In this document: positions 1 to 12,161 of the stretch, one piece after another
Position numbering within the stretch: the first letter of the stretch is position 1
Layout: every line of letters starts with the position of its first letter
Assembly (NCBI GenBank): GCA_030432695.1
Contig: JAUILN010000001.1
Coordinates: 930,001 to 994,000 of the forward strand
DNA: 64,000 nucleotides
Origin: a bacterium
Lineage (GTDB): Bacteria; Planctomycetota; UBA1135; UBA2386
Reading direction: 5' to 3'
The notes under the pieces: generated by a model
What the model was told of the DNA's origin: nothing
The model's database searches: none
What the model saw: only the letters and a program-made list of their open reading frames with translations
Made by a program: the position numbers and the translations under genes

Positions 1-106
1 ACCGCTCCAGGTCGCGGCGATATGCAGCGACGGTGTGCCGCGACGACTGCAGTTCGACCCCGAGGTAGATCAGGAAGTCTGCGATGTGCGCTCGAACGGA
101 TGTCAT
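1..106 (-). CDS. Tyrosine recombinase XerC/XerD family, N-terminal fragment cut by the window edge
   Basis: Reading the minus strand from an ATG at 106 gives 35 codons that run off the left edge. The peptide has the look of the core-binding (SAM-like) domain that opens Xer-type tyrosine recombinases, with FLIYL followed by HTVAAYRRDLER, the segment that normally reads 'S-x-x-T-x-x-A-Y-x-x-D-L'. Xer recombinases resolve chromosome dimers at dif sites; integrases of mobile elements share the same N-terminal pattern, so XerC, XerD or an integrase cannot be separated from 35 residues. The catalytic domain lies outside. It diverges from the zinc finger gene that starts at 357. Confidence 0.7.
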   Translation of the reverse strand, partial: MTSVRAHIADFLIYLGVELQSSRHTVAAYRRDLER

Positions 107-356
107 CGGCGTGGGCGGGCGGCCGGCGTGCTCGCTTGACCGTCCCGGTGACCGAGCTTATCGTCCGCCGCCCTTCGCCGGCGACCCTGCGGTCCTGGCG
201 GTCCCACAGTCCATCCCAGGCCGCTTCGAGTCCTTTCCGCACCCGACCGAACAGGGTGCGGGGCGTGAGGTTCCGGTCGTTCAGACCGGCTCTCGTCGCG
301 TCGGACCGGAGCTGCCAGGCCTCTCCTCCCGGCCCTGCCAACCCAAGACCGGTTCG

Positions 357-773
357 ATGCCGAAGCCGACCAAGACCGACCTGACCAAGTATCGGAAGCT
401 GCTCGAGGAGCAGCTTGCCATCCTCAAGGGCGACGTCGGATCGATGCGCGACGAGGCGCTGCGCGCCTCCGAGCAGGACTCCTCGGTCGATCACCTGGCC
501 GACCAGGGCACCGACAATTACGACCAGAGCTTCATGCTCAGCCTCATCGAGAACGAGGAGGAGACGATCCAGCTCATCGAAGAGGCGCTGGACCGGGTCG
601 ACGGCAACGGGGAGTGGCCCTTCGGGGCCTGCTCCATGTGCCTGGAGAAGGCGGAGGCCGGCGAGATGAAGAAGGCCGACGTCTGGATCCCGAAGGAGCG
701 GCTCCAGTACATCACCTGGGCGCGCTACTGCGTGCAGCACCAGGCCGAGGTCGAGCGGCGCGAGAGCGCGTGA
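357..773 (+). CDS. DksA/TraR-family zinc finger protein
   Basis: A 138-residue protein. The N-terminal half is a charged helical region (LTKYRKLLEEQLAIL onward) like the coiled coil of DksA, which inserts into the RNA polymerase secondary channel; the C-terminal half has the zinc finger, with CSMC at the first ligand pair and RYCVQHQ at the second. The second pair is therefore C-x2-H rather than the usual C-x2-C. The D-x-x-D/A tip of E. coli DksA is not obvious, so ppGpp co-regulation is not assured. I chose the ATG at 357 because the open frame upstream is Arg/Pro-rich and unlike the family. Role inferred: transcription regulator or a related small zinc protein. Confidence 0.8.
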   Translation: MPKPTKTDLTKYRKLLEEQLAILKGDVGSMRDEALRASEQDSSVDHLADQGTDNYDQSFMLSLIENEEETIQLIEEALDRVDGNGEWPFGACSMCLEKAEAGEMKKADVWIPKERLQYITWARYCVQHQAEVERRESA

Positions 774-952
774 ACCGACCCGGCGGACCGGTCGGGGCCC
801 GGGTCCACGCCGGGAATCTCCGAGTGCGGCACCCTCGAGTGCCCTTCATCCCTTCTCCATCCCGCGGCTCCCAGTCACCGCCTGCTCCTGCGGCAAGGTG
901 AGCGGATCGCGCCCGAAGGCTTCGGGCCGGCGATCGTAGCCCGCGTAGGCCC

Positions 953-1570
953 ATGTCGGACACCTCAGCGGAAACCACCACGAACACCCGACCGACCGCG
1001 GTCGGCAGCCGATGGCTGGCGCGCTGGCTGTTCTGGGCTCCCGTGGTCCCACTCGTCGCCCTGGACCTGTGGTCCAAGTGGTACGTCTTGGCGTGGCTGG
1101 CCGGCGAACAGCCCTCGCGGATGCCGAATCGTCGGGAGGTCGCGTTCGACTTCCTCCCCGACCCGCTGGGCTTCTCCCTCGTGCACTGGGAGAACAACGG
1201 CACGATCTGGGGGCTGTTCCAGGAGTACACCTGGCCGTTGATGGTCCTCCGGACGTTCGCGGTCGGAATCCTGGCGTGGATCGCCTGGCGGACCCCGGTG
1301 CTCCGGCGCCTGCAGCTCGGGGCCCTCGGGCTGATCCTGGCGGGTGCGCTGGGCAATCTCTACGACAACGTGTTCATGGCGAACCGGGCGGTGCGCGACT
1401 TCCTGCTGTTCTATTGGGAGCACGGCGACGGCACGCGCAGCGTGTTCCCGGCCTTCAACGTGGCCGACTCGTGCATCACCGTGGGGGCCCTCGGACTGGC
1501 GATCCTGCTGTGGCGGGATCCTGGTGATCGGTCGGCGGCGGACGCCACCTGGGTCCGTCCGGAGGCGTGA
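953..1570 (+). CDS. lspA: Lipoprotein signal peptidase (signal peptidase II)
   Basis: LspA is the inner-membrane aspartyl protease that removes the signal peptide of prolipoproteins after diacylglyceryl transfer. The 205-residue product has four hydrophobic segments and both catalytic blocks: GALGNLYDN (Asp138) and FNVADSC (Asp172). The NNGTIWG stretch corresponds to the conserved 'N-x-G-x-x-F/W-G' block. It is longer than E. coli LspA because of an N-terminal cytosolic tail and a long loop before the second aspartate (residues 144-165). A short GC-rich hairpin (911-926) lies just upstream. Its substrates in this window probably include the lipoproteins at 22035-22709 and 62724-63779. Confidence 0.93.
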   Translation: MSDTSAETTTNTRPTAVGSRWLARWLFWAPVVPLVALDLWSKWYVLAWLAGEQPSRMPNRREVAFDFLPDPLGFSLVHWENNGTIWGLFQEYTWPLMVLRTFAVGILAWIAWRTPVLRRLQLGALGLILAGALGNLYDNVFMANRAVRDFLLFYWEHGDGTRSVFPAFNVADSCITVGALGLAILLWRDPGDRSAADATWVRPEA

Positions 1571-1746
1571 GGTTCGAGGTCCGGCGCGCGGACCCGCATC
1601 CGCGACCTCTGCATCGAAGTCCGTGAGGTCCTGCGTGTTGGGGTCTGGTCCCGGTCCTGGGGTGCGGTAGGATCCTCGATCCACCGATCTGCCGTCGGTG
1701 TCCCCGGAACCCGTCGTCGGACCGAGGATCACCGCCGCAAGTAGCT

Positions 1747-2703
1747 GTGGCATCCGGATATGGAGGCTCCAGGCCGTTGAAGCTCGAGGACCTGACCCTG
1801 GGAACGGTCACCCGCGCGGTCGACGCGTACCTGGAACTTGCCTACGGCGGTTCGTCGGGTCCGAAGAACCGGCCAGATCTCGAGCTGGGGCGTCGCGTCG
1901 GCGGTGGACGCGAGGCGGGCTCGGATCCGATCGAGGTGGGGAGTGCGCCGGAAGCCGGCGGAGAGCCGACGCTGGACCAGATCCTCGGCTTGTTCCAGGA
2001 GGATCTCGCCGAGGACCGCGGCCGTTCCTGCCGCCGCTACACGATGCGGCTGGGCAACCGGAACTACCCGTTCATGAAGCTCCTCCTGCAGGAGCACCTG
2101 GTCGCGGGCGAGTTCTACTTCGGTGTCGACACACACGACGACATGTCGATCGATCCCAGCTATCCGGACTACGAGGCGTGGATGCAGTTGCGCCGCTTCA
2201 ACCGGGAGCTGAGGGAGCAGATCGAGCAACGTTTCGGGGACGCCGGCTTGCCGACGGCCGCGACGATCCGGGGTCTGTGCGAGGCGCGCGAGGTCCCTCG
2301 GCCGGCCGATGGTCCGAACTCCGGGACCGAGATCCTGGTGGTCGACGACGAGGTCGATCTCGCCGCCGCGGTCTCCTCTCGGCTGCGAAGCTGGGGATAC
2401 GCGACACGGGTGGTCGGCGACGGCGTTGCGGCGCTCGCGGAGATCCGCGCGAAGCGACCGTCGTTGGTCGTGCTGGACTACGAACTCCCCGAGAAGGACG
2501 GCCTCGAGGTCCTGACCGAATTGCGCGAGGACCCGAGCACCGAGCGGATCCCGGTGCTCCTGTGCACCGCCAGCAAGATCGGCCTGGCGGACATCCGCAA
2601 GGCCGATGGTTTCCTGGCGAAGCCGTTCCCCGAGGACCTCCTGCACGAGATGGTGCTGCGCCTGTTGGACCGGGCGCATGCCGAGGAGGCGCGCGGCTCA
2701 TGA
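1747..2703 (+). CDS. Response-regulator receiver protein with a novel N-terminal domain
   Basis: A 318-residue protein whose C-terminal 120 residues form a complete receiver domain: acidic pair in VVDDE, phospho-acceptor Asp in VVLDYELPEKDG, the Thr in LLCTASK and the Lys in FLAKPF. These are the residues needed for phosphorylation by a histidine kinase. The first 190 residues are not a family I recognise; they contain a variable Gly-rich stretch (about 36-75) and a conserved-looking block with NYPFMKLLLQEHL and FYFGVDTHDD. Having the receiver at the C terminus and no DNA-binding domain suggests an adaptor rather than a transcription factor. The GTG at 1747 is used; a TTG at 1777 is an equally good start. 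No kinase is adjacent. Confidence 0.75.
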   Translation: MASGYGGSRPLKLEDLTLGTVTRAVDAYLELAYGGSSGPKNRPDLELGRRVGGGREAGSDPIEVGSAPEAGGEPTLDQILGLFQEDLAEDRGRSCRRYTMRLGNRNYPFMKLLLQEHLVAGEFYFGVDTHDDMSIDPSYPDYEAWMQLRRFNRELREQIEQRFGDAGLPTAATIRGLCEAREVPRPADGPNSGTEILVVDDEVDLAAAVSSRLRSWGYATRVVGDGVAALAEIRAKRPSLVVLDYELPEKDGLEVLTELREDPSTERIPVLLCTASKIGLADIRKADGFLAKPFPEDLLHEMVLRLLDRAHAEEARGS

Positions 2704-3301
2704 CGTCCGCGCTCCGAGTTGTCCGGCGCGCGGGCCGTGGTGGCGAGCAGGTCACCCGCCGCGGCGAGCAGGCTGCGCCGCCGTCGGTCGCGTTCACGCT
2801 GCTGTTCCTGTTGGTCCTGGCCGGACCCGGCTGGCAGGAGCGTGCTTCGCATGACCGCGGCCGTCCTCAGGTGGTGCGCATCGAGAGGCGTTGCGAGGTC
2901 GCACGTCCCTCCCGGAGCGCCCGATTGCGTCATCCGAGCATCGGACGTCTACGTCCGACCGCGACGCAACGACCTCGGCAGCTGGTGTCCCGGTCCGGTC
3001 CGCTACCCCGGCTGCGGCACGGTCTCCCGTTGGCCCGCGCACCGGATCCGGCTTGAGTGGGGCGCAGTCCGGCCTGGCGGTCGGACGCCGAGGGAGCCGT
3101 CGCATCCGACGGCGCTCAGTCCACTCGTCGGGACTCCGACGGGTGCCGGACCGGGTCACCAAAGGCCCGCGCGAGTTCCTCCTCCCCGGATCGTCGTCGC
3201 TCGATGCCGAGCCGTCGATCCGAGCCTCCGCGTCGCCGCGGAGGTGCACACCGCATACCCGCGACATCTCTATCGGTGTCGCCAGACGAGATCCAATCCA
3301 C
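2704..3301. other. Long spacer upstream of secA
   Basis: About 600 bases without a gene I would defend. An open frame starting at the ATG at 2700, overlapping the previous stop by four bases, runs 118 codons to 3056; it has one hydrophobic stretch (about residues 29-44) but is otherwise Arg/Pro-rich and resembles nothing I know. The secA frame is also open upstream to 2891, but that extension has the composition of non-coding DNA. The segment presumably holds the secA promoter and leader; no convincing -35/-10 pair or terminator is visible. Confidence 0.4.
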
Positions 3302-6159
<2,858 letters not shown>

Positions 6160-6163
<4 letters not shown>

Positions 6164-7599
6164 CCGCCACCGGCTCCAGTCCCGTGGGCGGTGGCACGCC
6201 GTCGAGCGAGCGCCTCGTGCCCGCCGACCCGGAACGGGCCGCGGACCCCGCCCTGTGGCGGGACTGGCTACCCCTCGCTGTCTATCACCTGATCTTCGGA
6301 CTCATCGGCCTGGTGCTCGCGCCCGTGGTGCTCTGGCGGGCACTCCGGGATCCTGAGGCGCGCCAGACCTTGGCTGCTCGACTCGGGCTGCTTCCGCGGA
6401 CCTTGGGAGACCGCCGGGTCGTCTGGTTCCACGGCGTCTCGGTGGGTGAGGTAAAGGGCCTGCAGCCGCTGGTGGAACGAGTAGCCAGACTGCATCCAGA
6501 TCTGGAGATCCTGGTCTCCTCGACCACGCCTACCGGCCACGCGCTGGCACGCGAGCTGTACGCGGCGCACCGGGTCGTTCACTATCCGATCGACTTCTGG
6601 CCGTGTCCCGGCCGCGCGCTCGACCGGATCCGCCCTTGCTGCGTGCTGCTGATGGAGCTGGAAATCTGGCCGACGTTCCTGCACGCAGCGGCGAAACGGG
6701 GAGTGCCGGTGGTGGTGGTCAACGGCAGGATCTCGGAGCGGAGCTTCCGGGGCTACCGGGTGGTACGGCGCATCCTGCCGCAGTTCGGGCGGATCCGCCG
6801 CTTCTGCGTACAGAACCAGACCTACCTGGGCCGGCTTCTCGAGTTGGGTGTGCAGCGCGAGCGGGTCGTGGTCACCGGCAATCTGAAGTACGACAGTGTT
6901 CCGCTGGGGCGCGAGCCGGAGGCTGGACCGAGTCTCCGGGCGTGGCTGGAGTCGGACGCCGACTTCGTGGTGGTCGCCGGATCGACCCACCCCCGTGAAG
7001 AGCGTTGGCTGGCGGATGCCATGCGTGAGGTGGAGAGGCGGCTGGAGTGCACGATCCGGTTGGTGCTCGTTCCTCGGCACCCCGGTCGCGCCGAGGAACT
7101 CTCGGCCGAGCTGCGGGACGCCGGCTACGAGGTTGTGCGCTGGACGCAGGGCGGCCACCACCGGGCGCCGCTCGCCGCCGGCCGCCTGGTCCTGATCGAT
7201 GCAATCGGACTCCTGGAGGGATTCTACGCGGCGTGTGACCTGGCCTTCGTCGGAGGCAGTCTGGTCCCGCATGGTGGACAGAACATGCTCGAGCCGGCTG
7301 CGTTGGGCCGCGCGGTCGTGTTCGGGCCTCACATTGCCAACTTCCGGGTCGACGTCGAGAACCTGCTCCAGGCCGAGGCAGCGGTACAGATCGAGGGGAT
7401 CGAGGACCTGCCGGACGTGTTGGAGGAGCTGCTACGCGATCCCGGACGTCGTGCCCGGCTGGGGGCCAGGGCAGTCGAGTTGATCCGTGCCAACCAGGGA
7501 GCGGTGGCACGGACCCATCGACTGATCGAAGATCTTCTGGAGGTGCCGGACGGATCGTCCGGCGGCGATCGATCCGCCGGGGCCCGCCCTGCGGGCTAG
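6160..7599 (+). CDS. waaA: 3-deoxy-D-manno-octulosonic acid (Kdo) transferase
   Basis: WaaA adds Kdo to lipid A on the cytoplasmic face of the inner membrane, the first step of the LPS inner core. The 479-residue product has a membrane-proximal hydrophobic helix near residues 35-55, then the family's catalytic block HGVSVGEV (the Glu is the proposed base), a TTPTGHALA segment, LMELEIWP, and the CMP-Kdo-binding C-terminal domain with VGGSLVPHGGQNMLEPAALG. Its GTG start overlaps the secA stop by four bases, so the two are translationally coupled; an extra N-terminal stretch of about 30 residues precedes the usual family start. It shows that this organism makes a Kdo-containing lipid A. Confidence 0.92.
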
Positions 7600-7694
7600 G
7601 CGTCCATCCGAAGGCCGGGCCTCGACGGGCCGCGAGCATTCCCGCCGCCACACGATTCAGCCAGTCGTCATCCGGGGCCGAACTTCGTTGCACC

Positions 7695-7761
7695 GTGACC
7701 ACCTGCCTCCCTAAGCTGCTCGGTTCGATCCGACCGGGGCGAGAACAGGTAGACGCGTCAC
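7695..7761 (+). promoter_or_regulatory. Structured leader of metK, possible SAM-responsive element
   Basis: Nested complementary segments lie 34-100 bases before metK. GTGAC at 7695-7699 pairs with GTCAC at 7757-7761, ACCTG at 7701-7705 with CAGGT at 7746-7750, and CGGT at 7721-7724 with ACCG at 7733-7736. All pairings are exact, giving a three-helix stack with internal loops. metK is a typical target of SAM riboswitches, but I do not see the conserved core of SAM-I/IV (CTTATCAAGAG-like) or SAM-II, so this is either an unknown class or a chance fold. Confidence 0.25.
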
Positions 7762-7794
7762 GTCGCCCGTCCCGCTCCGCAGCCAGGTAACGAC

Positions 7795-8961
7795 ATGAGC
7801 CAGGAACCACGCCTCTTCACCAGCGAGTCCGTCAGCGAAGGTCACCCCGACAAGGTCTGCGATCAGATCTCGGACGCAGTCGTCGACGCGATCTTCGCCG
7901 CGGACCCGGCGGCCCGCGTGGCTTGCGAGACGATGACCTCCAGAGGTCTGGTGGTGCTCTCGGGCGAGATCACCACGACCGCCCACATCGACTACCAGGA
8001 CGTGGCCCGGGAGGTCATCGCCGAGATCGGCTACAACGATCCCCAGGTCGGCTTCGACGCCAACTCCTGTGCGGTCCTCACCGCGATCCAGCGGCAGTCT
8101 CCGGATATCGCGCTGGGCGTCGACGAGTCGACCTCGCAGAGCAAGGAGCAGGGTGCCGGCGACCAGGGGATGATGTTCGGCTACGCGTGCCACGAGACCG
8201 AGGCCTTGATGCCGTTCCCGATCCACTACAGCCACCGGATCCTCGAAGCGCTCGCCGCGGCTCGCAAGTCCGGCCGATTCGGCTTCCTTCGCCCGGACTC
8301 CAAGTCCCAGCTCACGGTCGAGTATGATGCCGAGGGCCGTCCGCAACACGTCCACACGGTGGTGATCTCGCACCAGCACACTCCCGACGTGTCGGATGCG
8401 GATCTGCAGGCGGCGCTCCGGACCGTCAGCCTGGAGGTCCTCCCCGAGGGAATGGTCTCCGACCGCACTCGTTGGTTCCTGAACCCGACGGGGCGATTCG
8501 TCGAGGGCGGGCCGAAGGCCGATGCCGGTCTGACCGGTCGCAAGATCATCGTCGACACCTACGGGGGCATGGGGCGCCACGGCGGCGGTGCCTTCTCGGG
8601 CAAGGACCCGACGAAGGTGGACCGTTCGGCCGCCTACGCCGCACGCTGGGTGGCCAAGCACGTCGTCGCAAAGGGCTGGGCCGACCGGTGCGAGGTGCAG
8701 GTCGCCTACGCGATCGGGATCGCCGAGCCAGTGAGTATCCGTTGCGATACGTTCGGCACCCTCGATACCTCGCACTTCGCCAACGAGGTGGAGCTCACCG
8801 CGAGGGTGCGGGACCACTTCGGTTCGTTCCTGCGGCCCGCGCGGATCGCCGAGCACTTCCAGCTGCGCCGTCCGATCTACCGGCCGACGGCTGCCTATGG
8901 GCACTTCGGTCGCGATGGGTTCCCATGGGAGCAGCTCGATCAGATCGAGGCGCTCGGCTGA
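7795..8961 (+). CDS. metK: S-adenosylmethionine synthase
   Basis: MetK makes S-adenosylmethionine from methionine and ATP in the cytosol. The 388-residue protein matches the family in length and carries its signatures: [13 protein letters not shown] at the N terminus (ATP and methionine site), [12 protein letters not shown] (P-loop-like signature), and [16 protein letters not shown] (second signature). The C-terminal domain with YAIGIAEP is complete. The start at 7795 puts the conserved core eight residues in, as usual. It is monocistronic by spacing, with 195 bases upstream containing a foldable leader. Confidence 0.97.
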   Translation: MSQEPRLFTSESVSEGHPDKVCDQISDAVVDAIFAADPAARVACETMTSRGLVVLSGEITTTAHIDYQDVAREVIAEIGYNDPQVGFDANSCAVLTAIQRQSPDIALGVDESTSQSKEQGAGDQGMMFGYACHETEALMPFPIHYSHRILEALAAARKSGRFGFLRPDSKSQLTVEYDAEGRPQHVHTVVISHQHTPDVSDADLQAALRTVSLEVLPEGMVSDRTRWFLNPTGRFVEGGPKADAGLTGRKIIVDTYGGMGRHGGGAFSGKDPTKVDRSAAYAARWVAKHVVAKGWADRCEVQVAYAIGIAEPVSIRCDTFGTLDTSHFANEVELTARVRDHFGSFLRPARIAEHFQLRRPIYRPTAAYGHFGRDGFPWEQLDQIEALG

Positions 8962-9252
8962 CCAACCCCGCGCCGGGATCCTGGTGCCGGTCTCCAGGTC
9001 TCAGTCCTGGTCCGTCCCCGGTCGATCCACCGGCGGCGCGCGCTTTGCAGACGGCCGACAGCCGCGACGGCAGTGAACCCCGGGATCGGTTCCCGGGCGG
9101 CGCGAAGCGACTAGGAACCACCGGTCGCAACCGCCGGGACTCCGGTCGACTCCGCCTCCAGACCGGGGGGAGATCATTCGGACGCCACGCCGTCAGCGGC
9201 TGATAGACTCGGCCCCCGGTCCGCCCGACCGAGGCCTCTCCGAAGCCCAGCG

Positions 9253-10359
9253 ATGACAGCCGATCCTTCGCCGTCTCCAGCTCCGCAGGAGCCGGAAGTC
9301 CTGTTCTGCAACGTCTGCAACCAGTCGGTCCCGGAGGCCGCGCTTCGCGACGGGCGGGCGATCCGGCTGCCGTCGGGCGTGGGACCTGCGTGTGTCGCCG
9401 GCAGCCAGTTGGCGGCGGCCGCTCAGGGGTCGGGGAGTCTTCCGTCTGGACTCGGGAAGGCCGCAGCACTGGGTTCGGTCGTCGTGGTTCTCGCCGGGCT
9501 CGTGTCGCTGGGCCTGTTCGTGTCCTGGCGTCTCGACGAGTCGGCGCGTGATCTCGATTCCAAGCTGGAGGGACTCGCCGGTCGTCTCACGCGCCAGGAG
9601 GAACGGCAACAGGCCTTGGAAGAGCGGCTTTCCGCGACCTTGGTCCGATCCGATCTGACCGCGTTCGGCCGCGACATGACGGGTCGCCTGGATGCCTCGA
9701 GCAGCGGCTTGGAGGATCTCTCGAAGGCACTCGATCGACATGGCGCGCGCTTCGACGGTCTGGAGAAGGGCCTCGGCGAGGTCCAGGCAGGTCAGGTGCA
9801 GCAGCAGGCACGGGCGGCGCTCGTCCAGGACGAGCTTCGGAACCTGGCGGGGGAGCTCGCCGAGATCCGAGCGATGCCCCGGGCCGCTCCCGTGCGATCC
9901 GCCCCCGGAGACGTGGATCCCGGCTCGCCGATCGTGGGCGGCGGCGACCCGATCGAGCCGATCGCCGACCCGAACGCCTTGCCCGGGCCGCTCGCCCATC
10001 AGGTGCGTCGACTCGCCGATGCGGATGCGGGAACCCGCTTCGAGGCCGTGGAGGAGCTGCTCTCTTCCGGTGACCCCAGGGTTCTCGACCCCGTCTTGCC
10101 GTTGTCGAGCGACGCCGATCCCTTCGTTCGTCGACTCGTCCTGGAGGGGATCTCCGAGTTCCGGGATCGCCGGGTCGTCGACACCCTGCTCGTCGCGCTG
10201 GCAGATCCCGAGGAGATCGTCCGATTCACCGCGCACGCGTCCCTCAAGCGCGTGACCAACCAGAACCTGCCGTTCGATCCGGATGCATCCGATTCGGAGC
10301 GCTCGGCGATGCAGCGTCGCTGGAAGAAGTGGTGGGACGAGAACCGCGACGCGTTCTGA
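9253..10359 (+). CDS. Membrane-anchored coiled-coil protein with C-terminal HEAT repeats
   Basis: A 368-residue protein of unknown role. In order: a short Cys-containing N terminus (FCNVC near residue 18, then a lone Cys at about 47, resembling a broken zinc ribbon), one transmembrane helix (about 71-94), a long coiled coil (about 100-205), an acidic Pro/Gly linker, and two or three HEAT-like repeats (about 250-345; VRRLADADAGTRFEAVEELL, LEGISEFRDRRVVDTLLVAL). HEAT repeats bind protein partners; the topology suggests they sit across the membrane from the Cys region. Upstream, TAGACT at about 9206 could be a -10 element. Separate from pyk by 139 bases. Confidence 0.7.
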   Translation: MTADPSPSPAPQEPEVLFCNVCNQSVPEAALRDGRAIRLPSGVGPACVAGSQLAAAAQGSGSLPSGLGKAAALGSVVVVLAGLVSLGLFVSWRLDESARDLDSKLEGLAGRLTRQEERQQALEERLSATLVRSDLTAFGRDMTGRLDASSSGLEDLSKALDRHGARFDGLEKGLGEVQAGQVQQQARAALVQDELRNLAGELAEIRAMPRAAPVRSAPGDVDPGSPIVGGGDPIEPIADPNALPGPLAHQVRRLADADAGTRFEAVEELLSSGDPRVLDPVLPLSSDADPFVRRLVLEGISEFRDRRVVDTLLVALADPEEIVRFTAHASLKRVTNQNLPFDPDASDSERSAMQRRWKKWWDENRDAF

Positions 10360-10498
10360 CCTGACGCTTCCGGGGTCCGCCAAACGACTTCGATCTTGCG
10401 ACGTGCACAGGCCCGCCACCGGTCCCGCGGGTCGCGCTTGCTTCCGGATGCTCTCGCGGAAACCATGGGGGGCTTCCGCCCTCTGCGGGCGCCCACCG

Positions 10499-11980
10499 AT
10501 GATTCGACCCAAGCGAACCAAGATCGTCGCAACCCTCGGCCCGGCTTCGCGGGATGAAGCGACCATCGACGAGTTGATCCAGTCAGGGGTCGACGTGTTC
10601 CGATTGAACGCGGCCCATGCTTCGCACGAGGTACTCCGTGAGGACGTGGCAAAGGTCCGGGCCGCTGCGGAACGCAACGAGGCCGCGATCGGGATCCTGG
10701 TAGATCTGCAGGGCCCGAAGATCCGTGTCGGTCCCTTCCACGAGGCGGACCCGATCTTCCTGCAGCGCGACGACCGCCTGATCATCAGCTGCGAAGAGGG
10801 TGTGGTCGGGGCGGCCGGGCAGAACGGAGAACCGGCGCGAATCGGATCGAAGTATCTCGGGCTCGCCAGCGACGTGAGGCCGCAGGAGCGCATCCTGCTC
10901 GACGACGGGATGATCGAACTCGAGGTCCGCTCGGTCGACGGAACCGAGATCGAGACCCAGGTGGTGCACGGCGGCCTCCTGAAGCAGCACAAGGGCATCA
11001 ATCTGCCGGGGTCCGCAGTGTCGATGGCCAGCCTGACCGACAAGGACCTGGCCGACCTGAGCTGCGTCGCGGCGCTGCAGGTCGACTACATCGCGATCTC
11101 GTTCGTCCGCCGACCGGAGGATGTCGTCAGGCTCAAGGAACTCATCACCGCCGCTGGATCCGACGCGCGCACGATCGCCAAGATCGAACGGCCCGAGGCG
11201 GTCGCCAATCTGGCTTCGATCCTCGAGGTCGCGGATGGGCTGATGATCGCCCGCGGCGACATGGGGGTCGAACTCGGTCCCGAAGTCGTGCCGGGGGTCC
11301 AGAAGCGCATCATCCGCCTCGCGAATGCCGCTCGGAAGCCGGTGATCACGGCGACCCAGATGCTGGAGTCGATGATCACCAATCCGCGTCCGACCCGGGC
11401 GGAAGCTTCCGACGTCGCGAACGCGATCTACGACGGAACCTCCGCCGTGATGCTGTCCGCGGAGACTGCGTCCGGCAAGTTCCCGGTCCGCGCAGCCCGC
11501 ATCATGGCCCGGATCATCCGCCGCACGGAGAGCGAGATGTTCGCCCAGGGTGAAGGTCCACGCGATACGGGACAGGGCGAGCGGGGCCAGTCGGTCACCT
11601 CCGCGACGGTGCGTGCCGCGGCCTACGCGGCCTACCTGACCCACGCCAAGTTGATCGCGGTGTTCACGGAGAGCGGTCGCACCGCGCAGCTGCTGGCGGG
11701 TGAGCGATCCGAGGCGCCTACCTACGCATTCACCCCGTACGACCGAACCGTGCAGCGGCTCGCTCTCGTGTGGGGGGTCACGGCTTTCAAGGTGAGCCAG
11801 ACGGATTCGGTCCGGGACATGATGAACGAGGCCGAGGAAATGCTCCGGAACTTCGGTGTGGCGAGAGAGGGGGAGGTCTACGCAGTGGTCGTCGGCACGA
11901 GCCGACGGCCGGGTATCGCCAACATCCTGAAGCTGCACACCGTCGGGGACGAGGACGAACTCGCCGCGCGGGGTCATTGA
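10499..11980 (+). CDS. pyk: Pyruvate kinase
   Basis: Pyk makes ATP and pyruvate from phosphoenolpyruvate and ADP, the last step of glycolysis. The 493-residue product has KIVATLGPAS and FRLNAAHA at the N terminus, the catalytic signature IAKIERPEAV (Lys and Glu), the metal-binding MIARGDMGVELG, and ITATQMLESMI. The second A-domain half and C-terminal allosteric domain (GRTAQLLAGERSEAPTYAFT) are complete. The usual FRLNFSHG is FRLNAAHA here. The frame is open upstream to 10283, but the ATG at 10499 gives the standard start four residues before the conserved 'T-K-I'. No extra C-terminal domain. Confidence 0.97.
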   Translation: MIRPKRTKIVATLGPASRDEATIDELIQSGVDVFRLNAAHASHEVLREDVAKVRAAAERNEAAIGILVDLQGPKIRVGPFHEADPIFLQRDDRLIISCEEGVVGAAGQNGEPARIGSKYLGLASDVRPQERILLDDGMIELEVRSVDGTEIETQVVHGGLLKQHKGINLPGSAVSMASLTDKDLADLSCVAALQVDYIAISFVRRPEDVVRLKELITAAGSDARTIAKIERPEAVANLASILEVADGLMIARGDMGVELGPEVVPGVQKRIIRLANAARKPVITATQMLESMITNPRPTRAEASDVANAIYDGTSAVMLSAETASGKFPVRAARIMARIIRRTESEMFAQGEGPRDTGQGERGQSVTSATVRAAAYAAYLTHAKLIAVFTESGRTAQLLAGERSEAPTYAFTPYDRTVQRLALVWGVTAFKVSQTDSVRDMMNEAEEMLRNFGVAREGEVYAVVVGTSRRPGIANILKLHTVGDEDELAARGH

Positions 11981-12055
11981 GGCCTCGGATCGCTCGGAAC
12001 TTCGGAGCGCCGGGCGACCGCGAGCCAGGTGGGCGCCGCCGGGCAGAGGTCCCGG

Positions 12056-12083
12056 TTGATTTCCCTCCGCGCGCCGCTATCCT
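12056..12083 (+). promoter_or_regulatory. Sigma70-type promoter for rplM
   Basis: TTGATT at 12056-12061 and TATCCT at 12078-12083 are separated by 16 bases, the best -35/-10 pair found in the window. Transcription would begin near 12090, leaving a leader of about 70 bases with a small hairpin (GCCCT 12106-12110 with AGGGC 12121-12125) before the ATG at 12162. Confidence 0.5.
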
Positions 12084-12161
12084 GCTCGGCCCTTCGCCGG
12101 GATCCGCCCTCGCCTTCCGCAGGGCGCAGATTGCAGCGGTAGCCGCCAGAGAAGACCTGGG

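Noticed and set aside
1638..1673. TTGGGG and TAGGAT as a promoter for the receiver gene
   Set aside because: Spacing is 24 bases, too long for a sigma70 promoter; the -10-like TAGGAT alone is not enough.
2700..3056. 118-codon frame overlapping the receiver gene stop
   Set aside because: One hydrophobic stretch but otherwise Arg/Pro-rich with no family likeness; mentioned only in the spacer entry.
2891..3301. N-terminal extension of secA by 137 codons
   Set aside because: Ser/Arg/Pro-rich, unlike any SecA; the ATG at 3302 gives the normal N terminus.
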